This document shows, in pieces, positions 1 to 7,241 of a stretch of DNA of 18,924 nt. Position numbers and translations under genes: made by a program. Position 1 is the first letter of the stretch; every line of letters starts with the position of its first letter. Location: assembly GCA_050260415.1 (NCBI GenBank), contig JBLNCE010000106.1, forward strand, positions 1 to 18,924, written 5' to 3'. The stretch comes from JBLNCE01 sp050260415. GTDB lineage: Bacteria; Bacillota; UBA4882; JAAYXC01. The notes beneath the pieces are model-generated. The model searched no databases, was not told where the DNA came from, and was given only the letters and a program-made list of their open reading frames with translations.

Positions 1-291
1 TAGGCGGAAGGACGTTTTCGCGCGCAGACGTACTCGCGTCCGTCGAGCACGAAAACGGCCGACAACGACGAGATGCGCAGCCCATCAGGCCGCACCGGCG
101 CACCCGGCGCAGACCCGGAAAACAACTAGAACGGTTTGTCATAAGAAAGCTTATACGACACTGCTTCTCGGCTAGATCTGACAAAGTAGTGCTAGTAATT
201 AGCGGCGGTGTCGTGGTGGTTATATCCTTGCACTGCCGGCCGCCGCAAGTTATGATGAGAACCAGGACACGCTTGGAAGGGGGAATCTCGT
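1..291. other. Upstream region without a supportable gene
   Basis: No intact gene is visible here. Frames on both strands are open for about 40 codons in the first 130 bases, and the minus-strand frame over roughly 1-124 reads plausibly protein-like. It has an in-frame TAG directly before its only TTG and no ribosome binding site, so it could at most be a gene remnant running off the left edge. The part from 130 to 291 is the leader of the gene that starts at 292. Confidence 0.5.
228..256 (+). promoter_or_regulatory. Candidate housekeeping promoter for the isomerase at 292
   Basis: TTGCAC (228-233) and TATGAT (251-256) are separated by exactly 17 bp. The -10 matches the consensus at five of six positions but the -35 only at three. 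Its placement about 35 bp before the start codon is suitable. This is a weak candidate from sequence pattern only. Confidence 0.3.
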
Positions 292-1182
292 TTGCCGGCA
301 TTATCCACCGCATGGAACATCAAGCGGTTGCCCATGGCGCAAGCGCTCGACGAGATCGAAGGATTGGGTTTTTCCCGGGTGGAACTCAGCCGGGGGATCC
401 GGGAGGAGATGCTGCCCGAGATCCGCCGCCGTGTCGTATCCGGCAGAGTACGGATCACCAGCGTGCACTGCTTCTGCCCCAAGCCGCCCCCGGGCACCTG
501 TCTTCTGACCGCGCTCGACCCCGGGGAGAGGGAGGAGGCGGTCCGGCGGACCAAGGTCACCATCGACATCGCGGCCGAACTCGGCGCCTTGGCCGTGGTC
601 GTGCACCTCGGGGCCATCACGGCGCTCGACCCGGCTTGGCGGGAACGGTTGCGCGACGCCTATCTCGAACTGGGACCGGGTGATGCGCGTTATCAGGAAC
701 TGGTCGGGGTATTTCGCAAGGAGCGCGCAGCCGGCCTCCGGCCACATCTCACGCCGTCACTGGCGAGTCTCGGGGAAGTGTGCGCGCATGCCGCGGCCAA
801 GGGCGTTACCGTCGCCCTGGAGACCCGGGTCTATCCGGACGAGCTGCCGGGATTGGACGAGTTCGCGCCATACTTCGAGGAGTTCCCGGACGCGCCCCTG
901 GGTTACTGGCATGATATCGGCCATGCCTACTACGAGTCCAAGCTCCTCGGGCACGACGCCGGCGAGTATCTCAGACGGTACGGCGCGAAACTGGCCGGCT
1001 GCCACCTGCACGACATTATCGGCCTTGACGACCATCGCGCCCCGGGCCAGGGGGAGATCGACTATACCGAACTCCTGCCCTACCTCGGGAAACGGGTGCT
1101 ACGCGTTCTGGAGGTCACGCAGGCGGATGCCGCCGCGCTCCGGAAGGGGGTCGAACTGCTCAGGAGGCTGGGCGTCGCGTAA
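292..1182 (+). CDS. Sugar phosphate isomerase/epimerase (xylose-isomerase-like TIM barrel)
   Basis: A 296-residue cytoplasmic protein of the AP-endonuclease-2/xylose-isomerase-like TIM-barrel superfamily, whose members interconvert aldoses and ketoses or epimerise sugars at a divalent metal. The metal ligands expected for the fold are visible in order: E177 (in LETR), D208 and H211 (in WHDIGH), H238/H240-D241 (in CHLHD) and E274 near the C-terminus. The length is normal. The start is TTG, chosen because a purine-rich GGAAGGGGG box lies about 8 bases before it; the next ATG falls after conserved N-terminal sequence. The gene is transcribed alone and its stop codon lies one base from the stop of the convergent gerC gene. 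The substrate cannot be told from sequence. An endonuclease IV role is less likely because that family's full set of metal ligands is not seen. Confidence 0.85.
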   Translation: MPALSTAWNIKRLPMAQALDEIEGLGFSRVELSRGIREEMLPEIRRRVVSGRVRITSVHCFCPKPPPGTCLLTALDPGEREEAVRRTKVTIDIAAELGALAVVVHLGAITALDPAWRERLRDAYLELGPGDARYQELVGVFRKERAAGLRPHLTPSLASLGEVCAHAAAKGVTVALETRVYPDELPGLDEFAPYFEEFPDAPLGYWHDIGHAYYESKLLGHDAGEYLRRYGAKLAGCHLHDIIGLDDHRAPGQGEIDYTELLPYLGKRVLRVLEVTQADAAALRKGVELLRRLGVA

Positions 1183-1183
1183 A

Positions 1184-2305
1184 CTATCGGTGCGCCCCCG
1201 TCCGCCCCATCTCGAACTGCACCTCGATCTGCACGGGGACCTGCGGGAACGCCTCGTTCCAGTCAAGGCGTTCCCAGATCCGCGGCTGCTTGGCCCGGAG
1301 CAATTCCCCGAGGCCCAGGATATCCGAGTTCAGGCTCTGCAGTTTATGGACCACCTTCATCATCTCACCTTGGAGGGCGCGGGCGACGGTTTTTTCGATC
1401 GCGCGGTCGGTCCGGTTATCGAGCGGGATCCGCGGCTTGGTCATCTCGATCAGGAACCCGTGCGCATGAACCTCGATCAGGAAAGCGGGCCGGCCGTCCT
1501 CGACGTGGACGCTATTCTTCACCCGGGACTTTACGCGGTGATAGGTGGTCAGTCCCATGCCTCGTACCGGTACCTGCACGGTGGCGCTGCCCATCCTGGC
1601 GGTGAGCAGGCCGAACATCCGTGCCTCATTTCCCGAGAGTTCACCCACCAGGCGGTCGCCGTGAAAGACGCCCAAGCCCCGAAGGATGTCGCTCCGCTCC
1701 CGGGCGTCATAGGCGATGATGGGCAGGAAGGCCTCTTCCGGCTCTTCCCGGCCCGTATCGAGGTCGTGCATGAACCGCCAGAGCTTGACGGGAAATACTT
1801 GGTCGGCCAGGAGCGTGGACAGAAGGCTGACCTCCAAGGCTGGATTGGGCTCCAGGGCGGTGGCCGTGGCGAGGATCTCGCGCGCCTCGCCTTTGGTGAG
1901 AAAAACCGCGGCTTGCGGCGGGATCTTCGGGTGACGATCGAGCATATCCAGGTGGCCGGTCAGGCCCCGCCGGGCCAACTCGGCGCCGATGACGATCCCC
2001 TTGATCTGGCCCGCGAAGAGCCCTTTCATGCTCTTGGCCTGCAAGCCCGGGATCGCGCCGAAGACACTGTCGCCCTCGGCGGTGATGGTGTGGGTGGTCT
2101 TGCCGGTATCGCCGCCGCCGGCGGCCGGGGCGAGCACGGCCTCCAGGGCGGGCAGTTCGAGCGTGACTCTCACCCGGTTCCCCTCGGCGGCATCCAGTCC
2201 AATAGCCTCGATCATGGCGCGGCGTTCGATGTCCTCCGTATCCCAGCAGCCGCTAGCCAGGTTCGCCAGGAGGACAAAGACCACGATCCGGACCTTAAGT
2301 TTCAA
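1184..2305 (-). CDS. gerC: Ger(x)C-family spore germination lipoprotein (C subunit)
   Basis: The C subunit of a GerA-type nutrient germinant receptor, a lipoprotein held on the outer face of the spore inner membrane. From the TTG start it has 373 residues: a basic N-terminus, a short hydrophobic stretch and a lipobox ending at C20, followed by the WDTEDIERR segment that is the usual start of mature Ger(x)C proteins. Length is typical. The TTG at 2305 was chosen over an upstream start 32 codons earlier because a perfect GGAGGAGG lies 7 bases before it and the signal peptide then begins correctly. The upstream extension would lie inside gerB and carries no signal. It overlaps the end of gerB by 11 bp, so translation is probably coupled. 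The gene ends one base from the convergent isomerase. Confidence 0.92.
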   Translation of the reverse strand: MKLKVRIVVFVLLANLASGCWDTEDIERRAMIEAIGLDAAEGNRVRVTLELPALEAVLAPAAGGGDTGKTTHTITAEGDSVFGAIPGLQAKSMKGLFAGQIKGIVIGAELARRGLTGHLDMLDRHPKIPPQAAVFLTKGEAREILATATALEPNPALEVSLLSTLLADQVFPVKLWRFMHDLDTGREEPEEAFLPIIAYDARERSDILRGLGVFHGDRLVGELSGNEARMFGLLTARMGSATVQVPVRGMGLTTYHRVKSRVKNSVHVEDGRPAFLIEVHAHGFLIEMTKPRIPLDNRTDRAIEKTVARALQGEMMKVVHKLQSLNSDILGLGELLRAKQPRIWERLDWNEAFPQVPVQIEVQFEMGRTGAHR

Positions 2306-3410
2306 CGGTTTTCCTCCTCCGGCGGGAGATGACCGCCGCCAACCAGAGCGCGATGGGGTAGACGTAGTAAAAGAGAAAACCGATCTTGCGCAGCACGTCA
2401 AAGAGCATCTTTGTGCGGGTCACGTCCTCCGGCAGCATCACCAAGACGAAGGTGGCCGGGAGGAGGAGCCAGACGAAGGTCTTGTAGTCAAGCACACCGA
2501 GGACCCCGGTGCACCCCAGCGCGATGGCGTACTGGAGAAAGCCGGTGGTGATGAAGATCAACGCCACCCAGTCGATGAGCAGCAGTAGTCCCGCTTGGTC
2601 GAACAGGAAGTACGGAAAGTCGATTACGCGGACGAACGAGAGCACGGGCCAGGTATAGCGCTGGATGTGTTCGTGGCTGAAGACGCCGATCGCTCCGAAG
2701 GAGAAGAGGAGGAAGATCAAGGTGAGAAACAGGATCGTCCCGCCGGCCACGCGGGGATAGGTGGGCAGCGGCTTGAGAAACGGCGTCAGGATGGCGGCCA
2801 AGCCCGCCGGGTAGAAGATGTAGAATGAGGAATAGCCGCCCTGCAGGTACTCGAAAACGCCGCCCGCGATGGGTTGTACGTGAGTGAGGGATATATTCTG
2901 AAAGCCCGTGGCCAGAATGGCCGCCATGAGCGCGAGCGCCGGCAGCATGACAAAGGAGGCGAGCCGGGCGATCGTCTCCAACCCGCGGGAGGCAAGGTAG
3001 GCGGTGGCCAAGAGGAGGGTGAGCACCACGACGGAGAGCGGCGAGCGATCCAGGAGGTAGGAAATAGCCATGTCGATCTGATCCCGTGTGAAGACGGCCA
3101 GCAGGACCAGATTGAAGCCCAGGTAGAGCAGGCCCATGATCCGGCCGAAGATGGGGCCGAGGATGGTCTGGCCGTATTGGATGATGCTCTGGCCCGGAAA
3201 GAGCCGCGCCAGGAGAAAGATGGCCGCCAAGCCCGGCAGGCTCATGATCGCCGCCACCGGCACTCCCAGATAACCTTTGGCCCCCATGGACTGCGCCGCG
3301 TAAAAGGGCAGATTGAGCAGCCCGTAGCTGAGGGGCGGGAGGATGAGGAGCGGCAGGAAGAGCCAGGGGCTGAGGACCGTCTTTTCCTTACTCATTACCC
3401 TCATCCTCAC
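2295..3410 (-). CDS. gerB: GerAB/spore germination permease (B subunit)
   Basis: A 371-residue integral membrane protein of the GerAB family within the amino acid/polyamine/organocation (APC) transporter superfamily. In characterised receptors the B subunit binds the germinant. About ten hydrophobic segments are visible along the whole length (for example LFLPLLILPPLSYGLLNLPF near the start), with the short helix break (LPFYAAQSMGAKGYLGV) expected in TM1-TM2. The GTG at 3410 is preferred as start because GGAGG sits 8 bases upstream; an ATG five codons later (3395) is possible. It overlaps the 3' end of gerA by 23 bp and gerC by 11 bp, the compact A-B-C layout of a germination operon. Such operons are normally transcribed in the forespore by sigma-G. 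Confidence 0.92.
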   Translation of the reverse strand: MRMRVMSKEKTVLSPWLFLPLLILPPLSYGLLNLPFYAAQSMGAKGYLGVPVAAIMSLPGLAAIFLLARLFPGQSIIQYGQTILGPIFGRIMGLLYLGFNLVLLAVFTRDQIDMAISYLLDRSPLSVVVLTLLLATAYLASRGLETIARLASFVMLPALALMAAILATGFQNISLTHVQPIAGGVFEYLQGGYSSFYIFYPAGLAAILTPFLKPLPTYPRVAGGTILFLTLIFLLFSFGAIGVFSHEHIQRYTWPVLSFVRVIDFPYFLFDQAGLLLLIDWVALIFITTGFLQYAIALGCTGVLGVLDYKTFVWLLLPATFVLVMLPEDVTRTKMLFDVLRKIGFLFYYVYPIALWLAAVISRRRRKTVET

Positions 3411-3813
3411 TTTTCGTGCCTCCGGATCGCTGCCTGTCCTGGGGGCGGTAGGTCCTGGGCCTGTACCAGCGGGCCCAGAAAGGCGCCCGCACCGGCGCGT
3501 CGGTGAGTTCGCGCCATTGCGGGGGGCTCCAGGGCGCCAGGTAGGAGACGCCGAAGGACTTGACGTCCGCGGCGTGAGTCAGGATCAGCATGCCGGCGAT
3601 GATCATGCCGTAGAGGCCGAAGAAGCCCGCGGCGACGAGGAACACATACTTCAGCAAACGCCAGGCGATGCCGACCGAATAGTTTGGTCCGGTAAAGGAG
3701 GCCACGGCCGTGATGGCCACTACGACCATGGTGGCCGGGGAGACGAGACCGCCCTGCACGGCGGTGAACCCCAGGACGACGCCGGCGACGATGCCGAGCG
3801 TCTCGCCGATCAT
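3388..3813 (-). CDS. gerA: GerA germinant receptor A subunit, C-terminal part (in -1 frame)
   Basis: 141 residues matching the C-terminal membrane part of GerA proteins: the IGETLGIVAGVVLG helix, SPATMVVVAITAVASF, a further pair of hydrophobic segments, the FGVSYLAPWSP motif, and a basic tail. It continues the fragment at 3810-4877 in the -1 frame without losing any family sequence at the junction. The ATG at 3811-3813 overlaps the TGA of the upstream part as ATGA. No good ribosome binding site precedes this ATG, so independent initiation is not obvious. The two pieces together would give 496 residues, the normal GerA length. Alternatives are a true single gene with a sequencing or assembly indel, a recent frameshift mutation, programmed frameshifting, or a split gene expressed by termination-reinitiation. 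Confidence 0.85.
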   Translation of the reverse strand: MIGETLGIVAGVVLGFTAVQGGLVSPATMVVVAITAVASFTGPNYSVGIAWRLLKYVFLVAAGFFGLYGMIIAGMLILTHAADVKSFGVSYLAPWSPPQWRELTDAPVRAPFWARWYRPRTYRPQDRQRSGGTKSEDEGNE

Positions 3814-4877
3814 CCCGGGGAGGGCAGGCCCGCCTCGCGGAAGAACTCCACCGCCAGTTCGAGCAGGATGATCTCGGCCACGAGCGGGATCGGGATGCGT
3901 GTCCGCGCGCTGGCGAGGGCGAGGACGAACTTGGCCGGGAGCAATTCCGGGTTGACCGCCGCCAGCGCCACGTAGAGCCCGGGCAGGGTCACGGCCAGGT
4001 TGTTGCCCAAGAGGCGGATCAGGCGGAGAAAGCCGCCCAGCCAGAAGTCGAAGTAGTAATCCTCGGGGCTCTGGTAGAGTTCGTTGACCGTGGCCGGCAC
4101 GAGGATCGCATAGGGGCTCTTGTCGACGAGGATGGCCACGCGTCCCTCGAGCACGGCCGCCGCCGTCTTGTCCGTGCGCTCCGTGGCCTGGGTCAGGGGA
4201 AAGATGCTTGCCCGGCGGTCTTTTATGAGCTGCTCGAGGTAACCGCTCTCCAGGACCCCGTCGATGTCGATGACGGCAAGCCGGCGGAAGACCTCCGCGA
4301 TCAGGCGCGGCTGGGCCACATCCCGCAGGTACATCACGGTCACGCTGGTCTTGGTGCGCCGCCCGATCAGGAGGCGGTCCGCGCGGAGACGGTAGTCTTT
4401 GACCCAGCGCCGGACCATGGCGATATTATCGTCCAGGGTCTCGGTGAATCCTTCGCGCGGCCCGCGGATGACCCGCTCGGTCTGGGGTTCCTTCGGCTCG
4501 TGCTTTGCCCAGCCTTGAGCGGCGAAGCTGAGCGCCACACCGGTGCCCGAGACGAAGAGCACCGCGCGACCGTCGAGGAGCGCGTCGATCACCGCTCCCA
4601 TGTCCTCGTGCCGCTTCGGATCCGTCCCCGGCAGCATCCCGGCCAGCTCGGGCAGGGAGCGAAACCCGCGCCCCAGGAGAGCGATGAGGGGCTGCAGGAG
4701 GTGAGCCTTGAGGTCCGCTTGGTTTGTCAGGCCGGCGATGAAAGCCACGCCGGCATGGCCTTCGGGCCCATAAGTCTCCTCGATCAGATCGGCCGGGTGC
4801 CCGAGGAGGTCGCCCAAGAGGTCCAGGCTGGCCTGGGCCGTTTCGCGCAGGGGTTCGGCGGACGGGTCTTCGTGCAC
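3810..4877 (-). CDS. gerA: GerA germinant receptor A subunit, N-terminal part (frame break)
   Basis: 355 residues covering the soluble N-terminal region and first membrane helices of a GerA-family A subunit. Typical family features are the DGRAVLFVSG strand, VIRGPREGFTETLDDNIAMVRR, the RTKTSVTVMYLRDVA segment, SIFPLTQATERTDKTAAAVLEGRVAILVD, and the SPEDYYFDFWLGGFLRLIRLL entry into the membrane part. Translation stops at TGA (3810-3812) directly after REAGLPSPG, which in relatives runs on into the helix found in the -1 frame next door. The GTG start at 4877 was chosen because AGGAG lies 7 bases upstream; a TTG 14 codons earlier lacks a site. First gene of the ger operon; 199 bp separate it from the MarR-GNAT gene. 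Confidence 0.88.
   Translation of the reverse strand: MHEDPSAEPLRETAQASLDLLGDLLGHPADLIEETYGPEGHAGVAFIAGLTNQADLKAHLLQPLIALLGRGFRSLPELAGMLPGTDPKRHEDMGAVIDALLDGRAVLFVSGTGVALSFAAQGWAKHEPKEPQTERVIRGPREGFTETLDDNIAMVRRWVKDYRLRADRLLIGRRTKTSVTVMYLRDVAQPRLIAEVFRRLAVIDIDGVLESGYLEQLIKDRRASIFPLTQATERTDKTAAAVLEGRVAILVDKSPYAILVPATVNELYQSPEDYYFDFWLGGFLRLIRLLGNNLAVTLPGLYVALAAVNPELLPAKFVLALASARTRIPIPLVAEIILLELAVEFFREAGLPSPG
3813..3819 (-). other. C CCG GGA heptamer at the gerA frame break
   Basis: On the minus strand the last two sense codons of the upstream gerA frame are CCG GGA, followed at once by TGA. With the preceding C they form CCCGGGA, an exact X XXY YYZ pattern in the reading frame. A -1 slip would re-pair the codons as CCC GGG and continue into ATG ATC GGC, exactly restoring the GerA family sequence. 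A weak stem (CGAG-ACG-CTCG) lies a few bases downstream. The same run of C and G is also a likely place for an indel error, so programmed slippage is not shown. Confidence 0.4.
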
Positions 4878-5076
4878 GGCTGATCTCCTCTGGGAGGGAT
4901 TACGGGCGGGAGTTGCCAAAGTTATGCTTGGCGGAAGTGGGGGTAAGTATGCGGGGGAAGTCGATCCCGAGGCGCTCCACCACCTTGCAGGATATTCTTA
5001 CTTGGAGTATACCATTGATGGGATGAGGACAAAACATGGAATCGCCCGCGATGCGGCCAAATCGCGGAATCCGGCG
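4878..5076. other. Intergenic region upstream of the ger operon
   Basis: This 199-bp gap must hold the promoter of the ger operon. On the minus strand there is a TATACT at 5011-5006, and two GCATA-containing stretches nearer the gene that faintly resemble sigma-G -10 boxes (consensus near CATACTA). None of these has a convincing -35 at the right distance, so no promoter is called. No terminator with a T-run is seen after the MarR-GNAT stop. Confidence 0.35.
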
Positions 5077-6009
5077 TCACTCCAGCTCCTTCTCCCACGT
5101 CTCCCAGACAAGATCCTGCCCGTATTCGCGGCTGGGCTCCGACTTGACCAGCCGAAAGCCCGCCTTTTCATAGATGCGCCGGGCCGCCAGCAGGATGCTG
5201 TTCGTCCAGAGCGTGATCCCGGTGTAACCAGCCTGCCGGGCAAAGCGCACGCATTCGTCGACCAGCCGGGCGCCGATCCCCAGGCCTCGTGCCTGCGGCT
5301 CCACGAGGAGCAGGCGCAGCTTGGCCATGGTCTCCGTTTTCTTGACCAGCATGACCGAGCCGACGTTCTCGCCGTCCCGTTCCGCGATCCAGCAGCGCTC
5401 CCGTTTGGGGTCGTGGTTCTGGACATACTCCGCGACGATGCCCGCCACCAGGGCCTCGAACTTTTCGTCCCAACCGTATTCCCGGGCATAGAGCGCCCCG
5501 TGGCGCTGAACGATCCAACCCAGATCGCCGGGGCGGGGTGGACGGAGAAGATAAGGAACTCCATTCTCGGGCCGGCCACCGAGGATCGTCTCGATCGCTC
5601 CCATGGCTTGGATTAGCTGAGATTGCTTATGCGCCGGCAGAGCACGGAGCATGGTCTCGATTTCCCGGTGCGAGGCGGCGTTGAGTCCGGCGAAGGCAGC
5701 TTGGCCTTTGGCGGTCAAGGCCAGGAGGCTCCGCCGCCGGTCGGTGGCGGACGGCTGCTTGGCGATCAGGCCGCGCTTGATGAAATCACCGAGGATCCGG
5801 CTGAGATAGCCGGGGTCCAAGGCCAATTCGCGGCCGAGTTCGGCCGCGGTGGTCTCCTCATGCTGGGCGAGTTCATAGATCACCCGCGCTTCGGTAAGGG
5901 AGAAGGGACTCTCCAGCAGCTTCTCCGTGAGCAGGCCGATCTGTTTCGTGTAAAACCGGTTGAAGCGGCGTACAGCCGCCGCGTGCGAGGCGAGATCCGT
6001 TAAAGCCAT
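5077..6009 (-). CDS. MarR-type regulator fused to GNAT acetyltransferase
   Basis: A 310-residue two-domain protein. Residues about 1-145 are a MarR winged helix-turn-helix repressor: SLTEARVIYELA (37-48), the recognition helix region ELALDPGYLSRILGDFIKRG (61-80), and the wing ATDRRRSLLALTAKG (88-102). Residues about 150-310 are a GNAT N-acetyltransferase with the acetyl-CoA loop QARGLGIGARLV (239-250) and the C-terminal AARRIYEKAGFRLV segment. This fusion is a known architecture. The ATG at 6009 has a perfect AGGAGG 7 bases upstream; the longer open frame to 6519 runs through the promoter and the divergent gene and is rejected. Two palindromes overlap its promoter, so autorepression is expected. 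It is divergent from the isomerase at 6175 and may control it. The acetyl acceptor is unknown. Confidence 0.88.
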   Translation of the reverse strand: MALTDLASHAAAVRRFNRFYTKQIGLLTEKLLESPFSLTEARVIYELAQHEETTAAELGRELALDPGYLSRILGDFIKRGLIAKQPSATDRRRSLLALTAKGQAAFAGLNAASHREIETMLRALPAHKQSQLIQAMGAIETILGGRPENGVPYLLRPPRPGDLGWIVQRHGALYAREYGWDEKFEALVAGIVAEYVQNHDPKRERCWIAERDGENVGSVMLVKKTETMAKLRLLLVEPQARGLGIGARLVDECVRFARQAGYTGITLWTNSILLAARRIYEKAGFRLVKSEPSREYGQDLVWETWEKELE

Positions 6010-6040
6010 GATTATCCTCCTTTGGCGATAAGCGGTTATA

Positions 6041-6055
6041 CTTGACATTATCAAC
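6041..6055. promoter_or_regulatory. Putative MarR operator 1
   Basis: CTTGACATTATCAAC is an imperfect palindrome with TTGA/TCAA arms around CATTA. It covers the minus-strand -10 box (GATAAT). Its sequence matches operator 2, which begins exactly 21 bp away, about two helical turns, so two dimers would bind the same DNA face. TTGAC-type palindromes are common for MarR proteins; binding by the adjacent protein is inferred. Confidence 0.6.
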
Positions 6056-6075
6056 CATTTACTTGACTTTGTCAA
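6047..6075 (-). promoter_or_regulatory. Promoter of the MarR-GNAT gene
   Basis: On the minus strand a perfect -35 TTGACA (6075-6070) and a -10 GATAAT (6052-6047; five of six) are separated by exactly 17 bp. The transcript would start about 30 bases before the AGGAGG site of the gene. Each box lies inside one of the two palindromes, so a bound repressor would block both. This is the best promoter in the window. Confidence 0.75.
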
Positions 6076-6076
6076 G
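6062..6076. promoter_or_regulatory. Putative MarR operator 2
   Basis: CTTGAC-TTT-GTCAAG is a perfect 6-bp-arm inverted repeat. It contains the minus-strand -35 box and shares the TTGAC/TCAA pattern of operator 1. It is also about 100 bp upstream of the divergent isomerase start. A weak plus-strand promoter (TTGTCA 6069-6074, 17 bp, TTTATT 6092-6097) would overlap it, so both directions could be repressed together. Confidence 0.65.
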
Positions 6077-6174
6077 AATGATTTATGCCCTTTTATTGTC
6101 GAGAGGCAGGGGGGAAAAGGAAGATGGAGAATCATCGACATCAAGCAAGAACGCAACACGAAAGGAGACCCGCA

Positions 6175-7068
6175 ATGAAGGTTGGCTTTTCCTTTCCCTA
6201 TCGCTATCTGTCGGGCACGCCCGAGAGTCAGGACGAACATATCCTGGTGGAAACCTTCGGCCCGCCCGCCACCTGCCTTGAGCTGCTGCGCCGGCGCGGC
6301 GTGGCCTCGATCGAACTCGGCCGGATTAATACCGAGGCCGATCCCGGGGAGATCCGCCAGGCGGGCGCGCGGGTGTTCGACGCCGGGCTGGGCTTGACCT
6401 TGCACGGGTATCTGCCCGATCTGACGGTGGAAGGCGGCTTTACGGCGCTCTTTCCTCCGCTTGCAGCGCTCGCGGGCCTTCTCGGCCAGAAACAAGCGCG
6501 CGCCTTGATGGTGCTGCACAGCTATCGAGGGACCGCCGAAGATGACCCGGCGGTATTCAAGGAACGAAACATCAGCTTTCTACGGCGTCTCACATCGGCT
6601 CTGGCACAGGAGCGCATAAACTTACGGGTCGCGGTGGAGGTCACCAGAAATCAGGGCCGCGTCGATCCCAGCACTTCCTACGAGGACTTGCTGGAGGTCC
6701 GGGAGCGGGTCGGGTGGGAAGATCTCGGGTTCTGCTGGGATGTCGGGCATACCCAATGGAACGTCGACCGGGGCAAGTTATCGCCGCAAGCCCCGCCCGA
6801 ATTTGTGCGGAACATTATCCACACGCACCTGCACGACCTAGCTGCGGACGGGCAGACGCACTGGCCGTTGACGGAACGGCGCCTTCCGCTCGGAACGTAC
6901 CTCAGTGCGCTCAAAGCCGTGGATTACCAGGGGGTCTATAACATCGAATTCTATCCCTCGCGCTGGGCGGCGGTACGGGATGTCAAGGATAGCTATCTGG
7001 CGAGCTTGGAGATCGTGAAGGCCTTGGCGGGAGAAGGACGAAAGCGCCCCGTCCTGGACGCGGGTTGA
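6175..7068 (+). CDS. Sugar phosphate isomerase/epimerase (TIM barrel), divergent from MarR-GNAT
   Basis: A 297-residue protein of the xylose-isomerase-like TIM-barrel superfamily, only distantly similar to the one at 292-1182. Expected metal ligands are in place: E155 (in VEVT), D189 and H192 (in WDVGH), H218/H220-D221 (in HTHLHD) and E258 (in NIEFY). The ATG at 6175 is chosen because AGGAGA sits 6-7 bases upstream and the protein then begins with the usual first barrel strand (MKVGFSF); an upstream in-frame ATG at 6085 would add 30 residues with no family character. Its divergence from the MarR-GNAT gene over a shared regulatory region suggests control by that repressor and perhaps a shared substrate or inducer. 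The next gene converges on it. Substrate unknown. Confidence 0.85.
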   Translation: MKVGFSFPYRYLSGTPESQDEHILVETFGPPATCLELLRRRGVASIELGRINTEADPGEIRQAGARVFDAGLGLTLHGYLPDLTVEGGFTALFPPLAALAGLLGQKQARALMVLHSYRGTAEDDPAVFKERNISFLRRLTSALAQERINLRVAVEVTRNQGRVDPSTSYEDLLEVRERVGWEDLGFCWDVGHTQWNVDRGKLSPQAPPEFVRNIIHTHLHDLAADGQTHWPLTERRLPLGTYLSALKAVDYQGVYNIEFYPSRWAAVRDVKDSYLASLEIVKALAGEGRKRPVLDAG

Positions 7069-7177
7069 CTTTTTTTGCACGATTGTGTTTAGGTTTTGGG
7101 CGCAGGATCAAGCCATCGCGGCCGACGGCTAAGCCTCTAAAGTGTGCAACCCCGGTTTTCCCTCTGTTCGAAGAAGA

Positions 7178-7235
7178 CCCTCTCCCCTTCGATTCCCCTC
7201 CCCCGCGATCGCGGGGGAGGGGAAAGGGGTGAGGG
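7178..7235. repeat. Long intergenic hairpin, possible bidirectional terminator or dispersed repeat
   Basis: A 32-bp perfect palindrome (7193-7224, arms of 16 centred on GCGATCGC, rich in C4/G5 runs) is extended outward by imperfect pairing of CCCTCTCCCC (7178-7187) with GGGGTGAGGG (7226-7235). It lies between two convergent genes and ends 6 bp from the stop of the VIT/vWA gene. C/G-run palindromes with this CCCTC...GAGGG outline are familiar as intergenic repeats in many GC-rich genomes. There is no T-run at its edges, so intrinsic termination is uncertain. Confidence 0.6.
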
Positions 7236-7241
7236 CGTTCC

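Noticed and set aside
292..1182. Endonuclease IV (DNA repair) identity for the TIM-barrel protein
   Set aside because: Only the sugar-isomerase-type set of metal ligands is visible and the longer endonuclease IV signature motifs are lacking.
680..2332. 550-codon open frame on the plus strand
   Set aside because: A shadow frame across the isomerase and gerC with Arg/Pro/Gly/Asp-rich composition and no family likeness; both true genes are well supported.
2306..2401. Upstream extension of gerC to 2401
   Set aside because: It lies within gerB, has no signal peptide at its start, and a perfect GGAGGAGG precedes the TTG at 2305, which gives a proper lipoprotein leader.
6010..6519. 170-codon N-terminal extension of the MarR-GNAT gene
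   Set aside because: It would run through the divergent isomerase and its own promoter; the ATG at 6009 has an ideal ribosome site and the MarR fold starts there.
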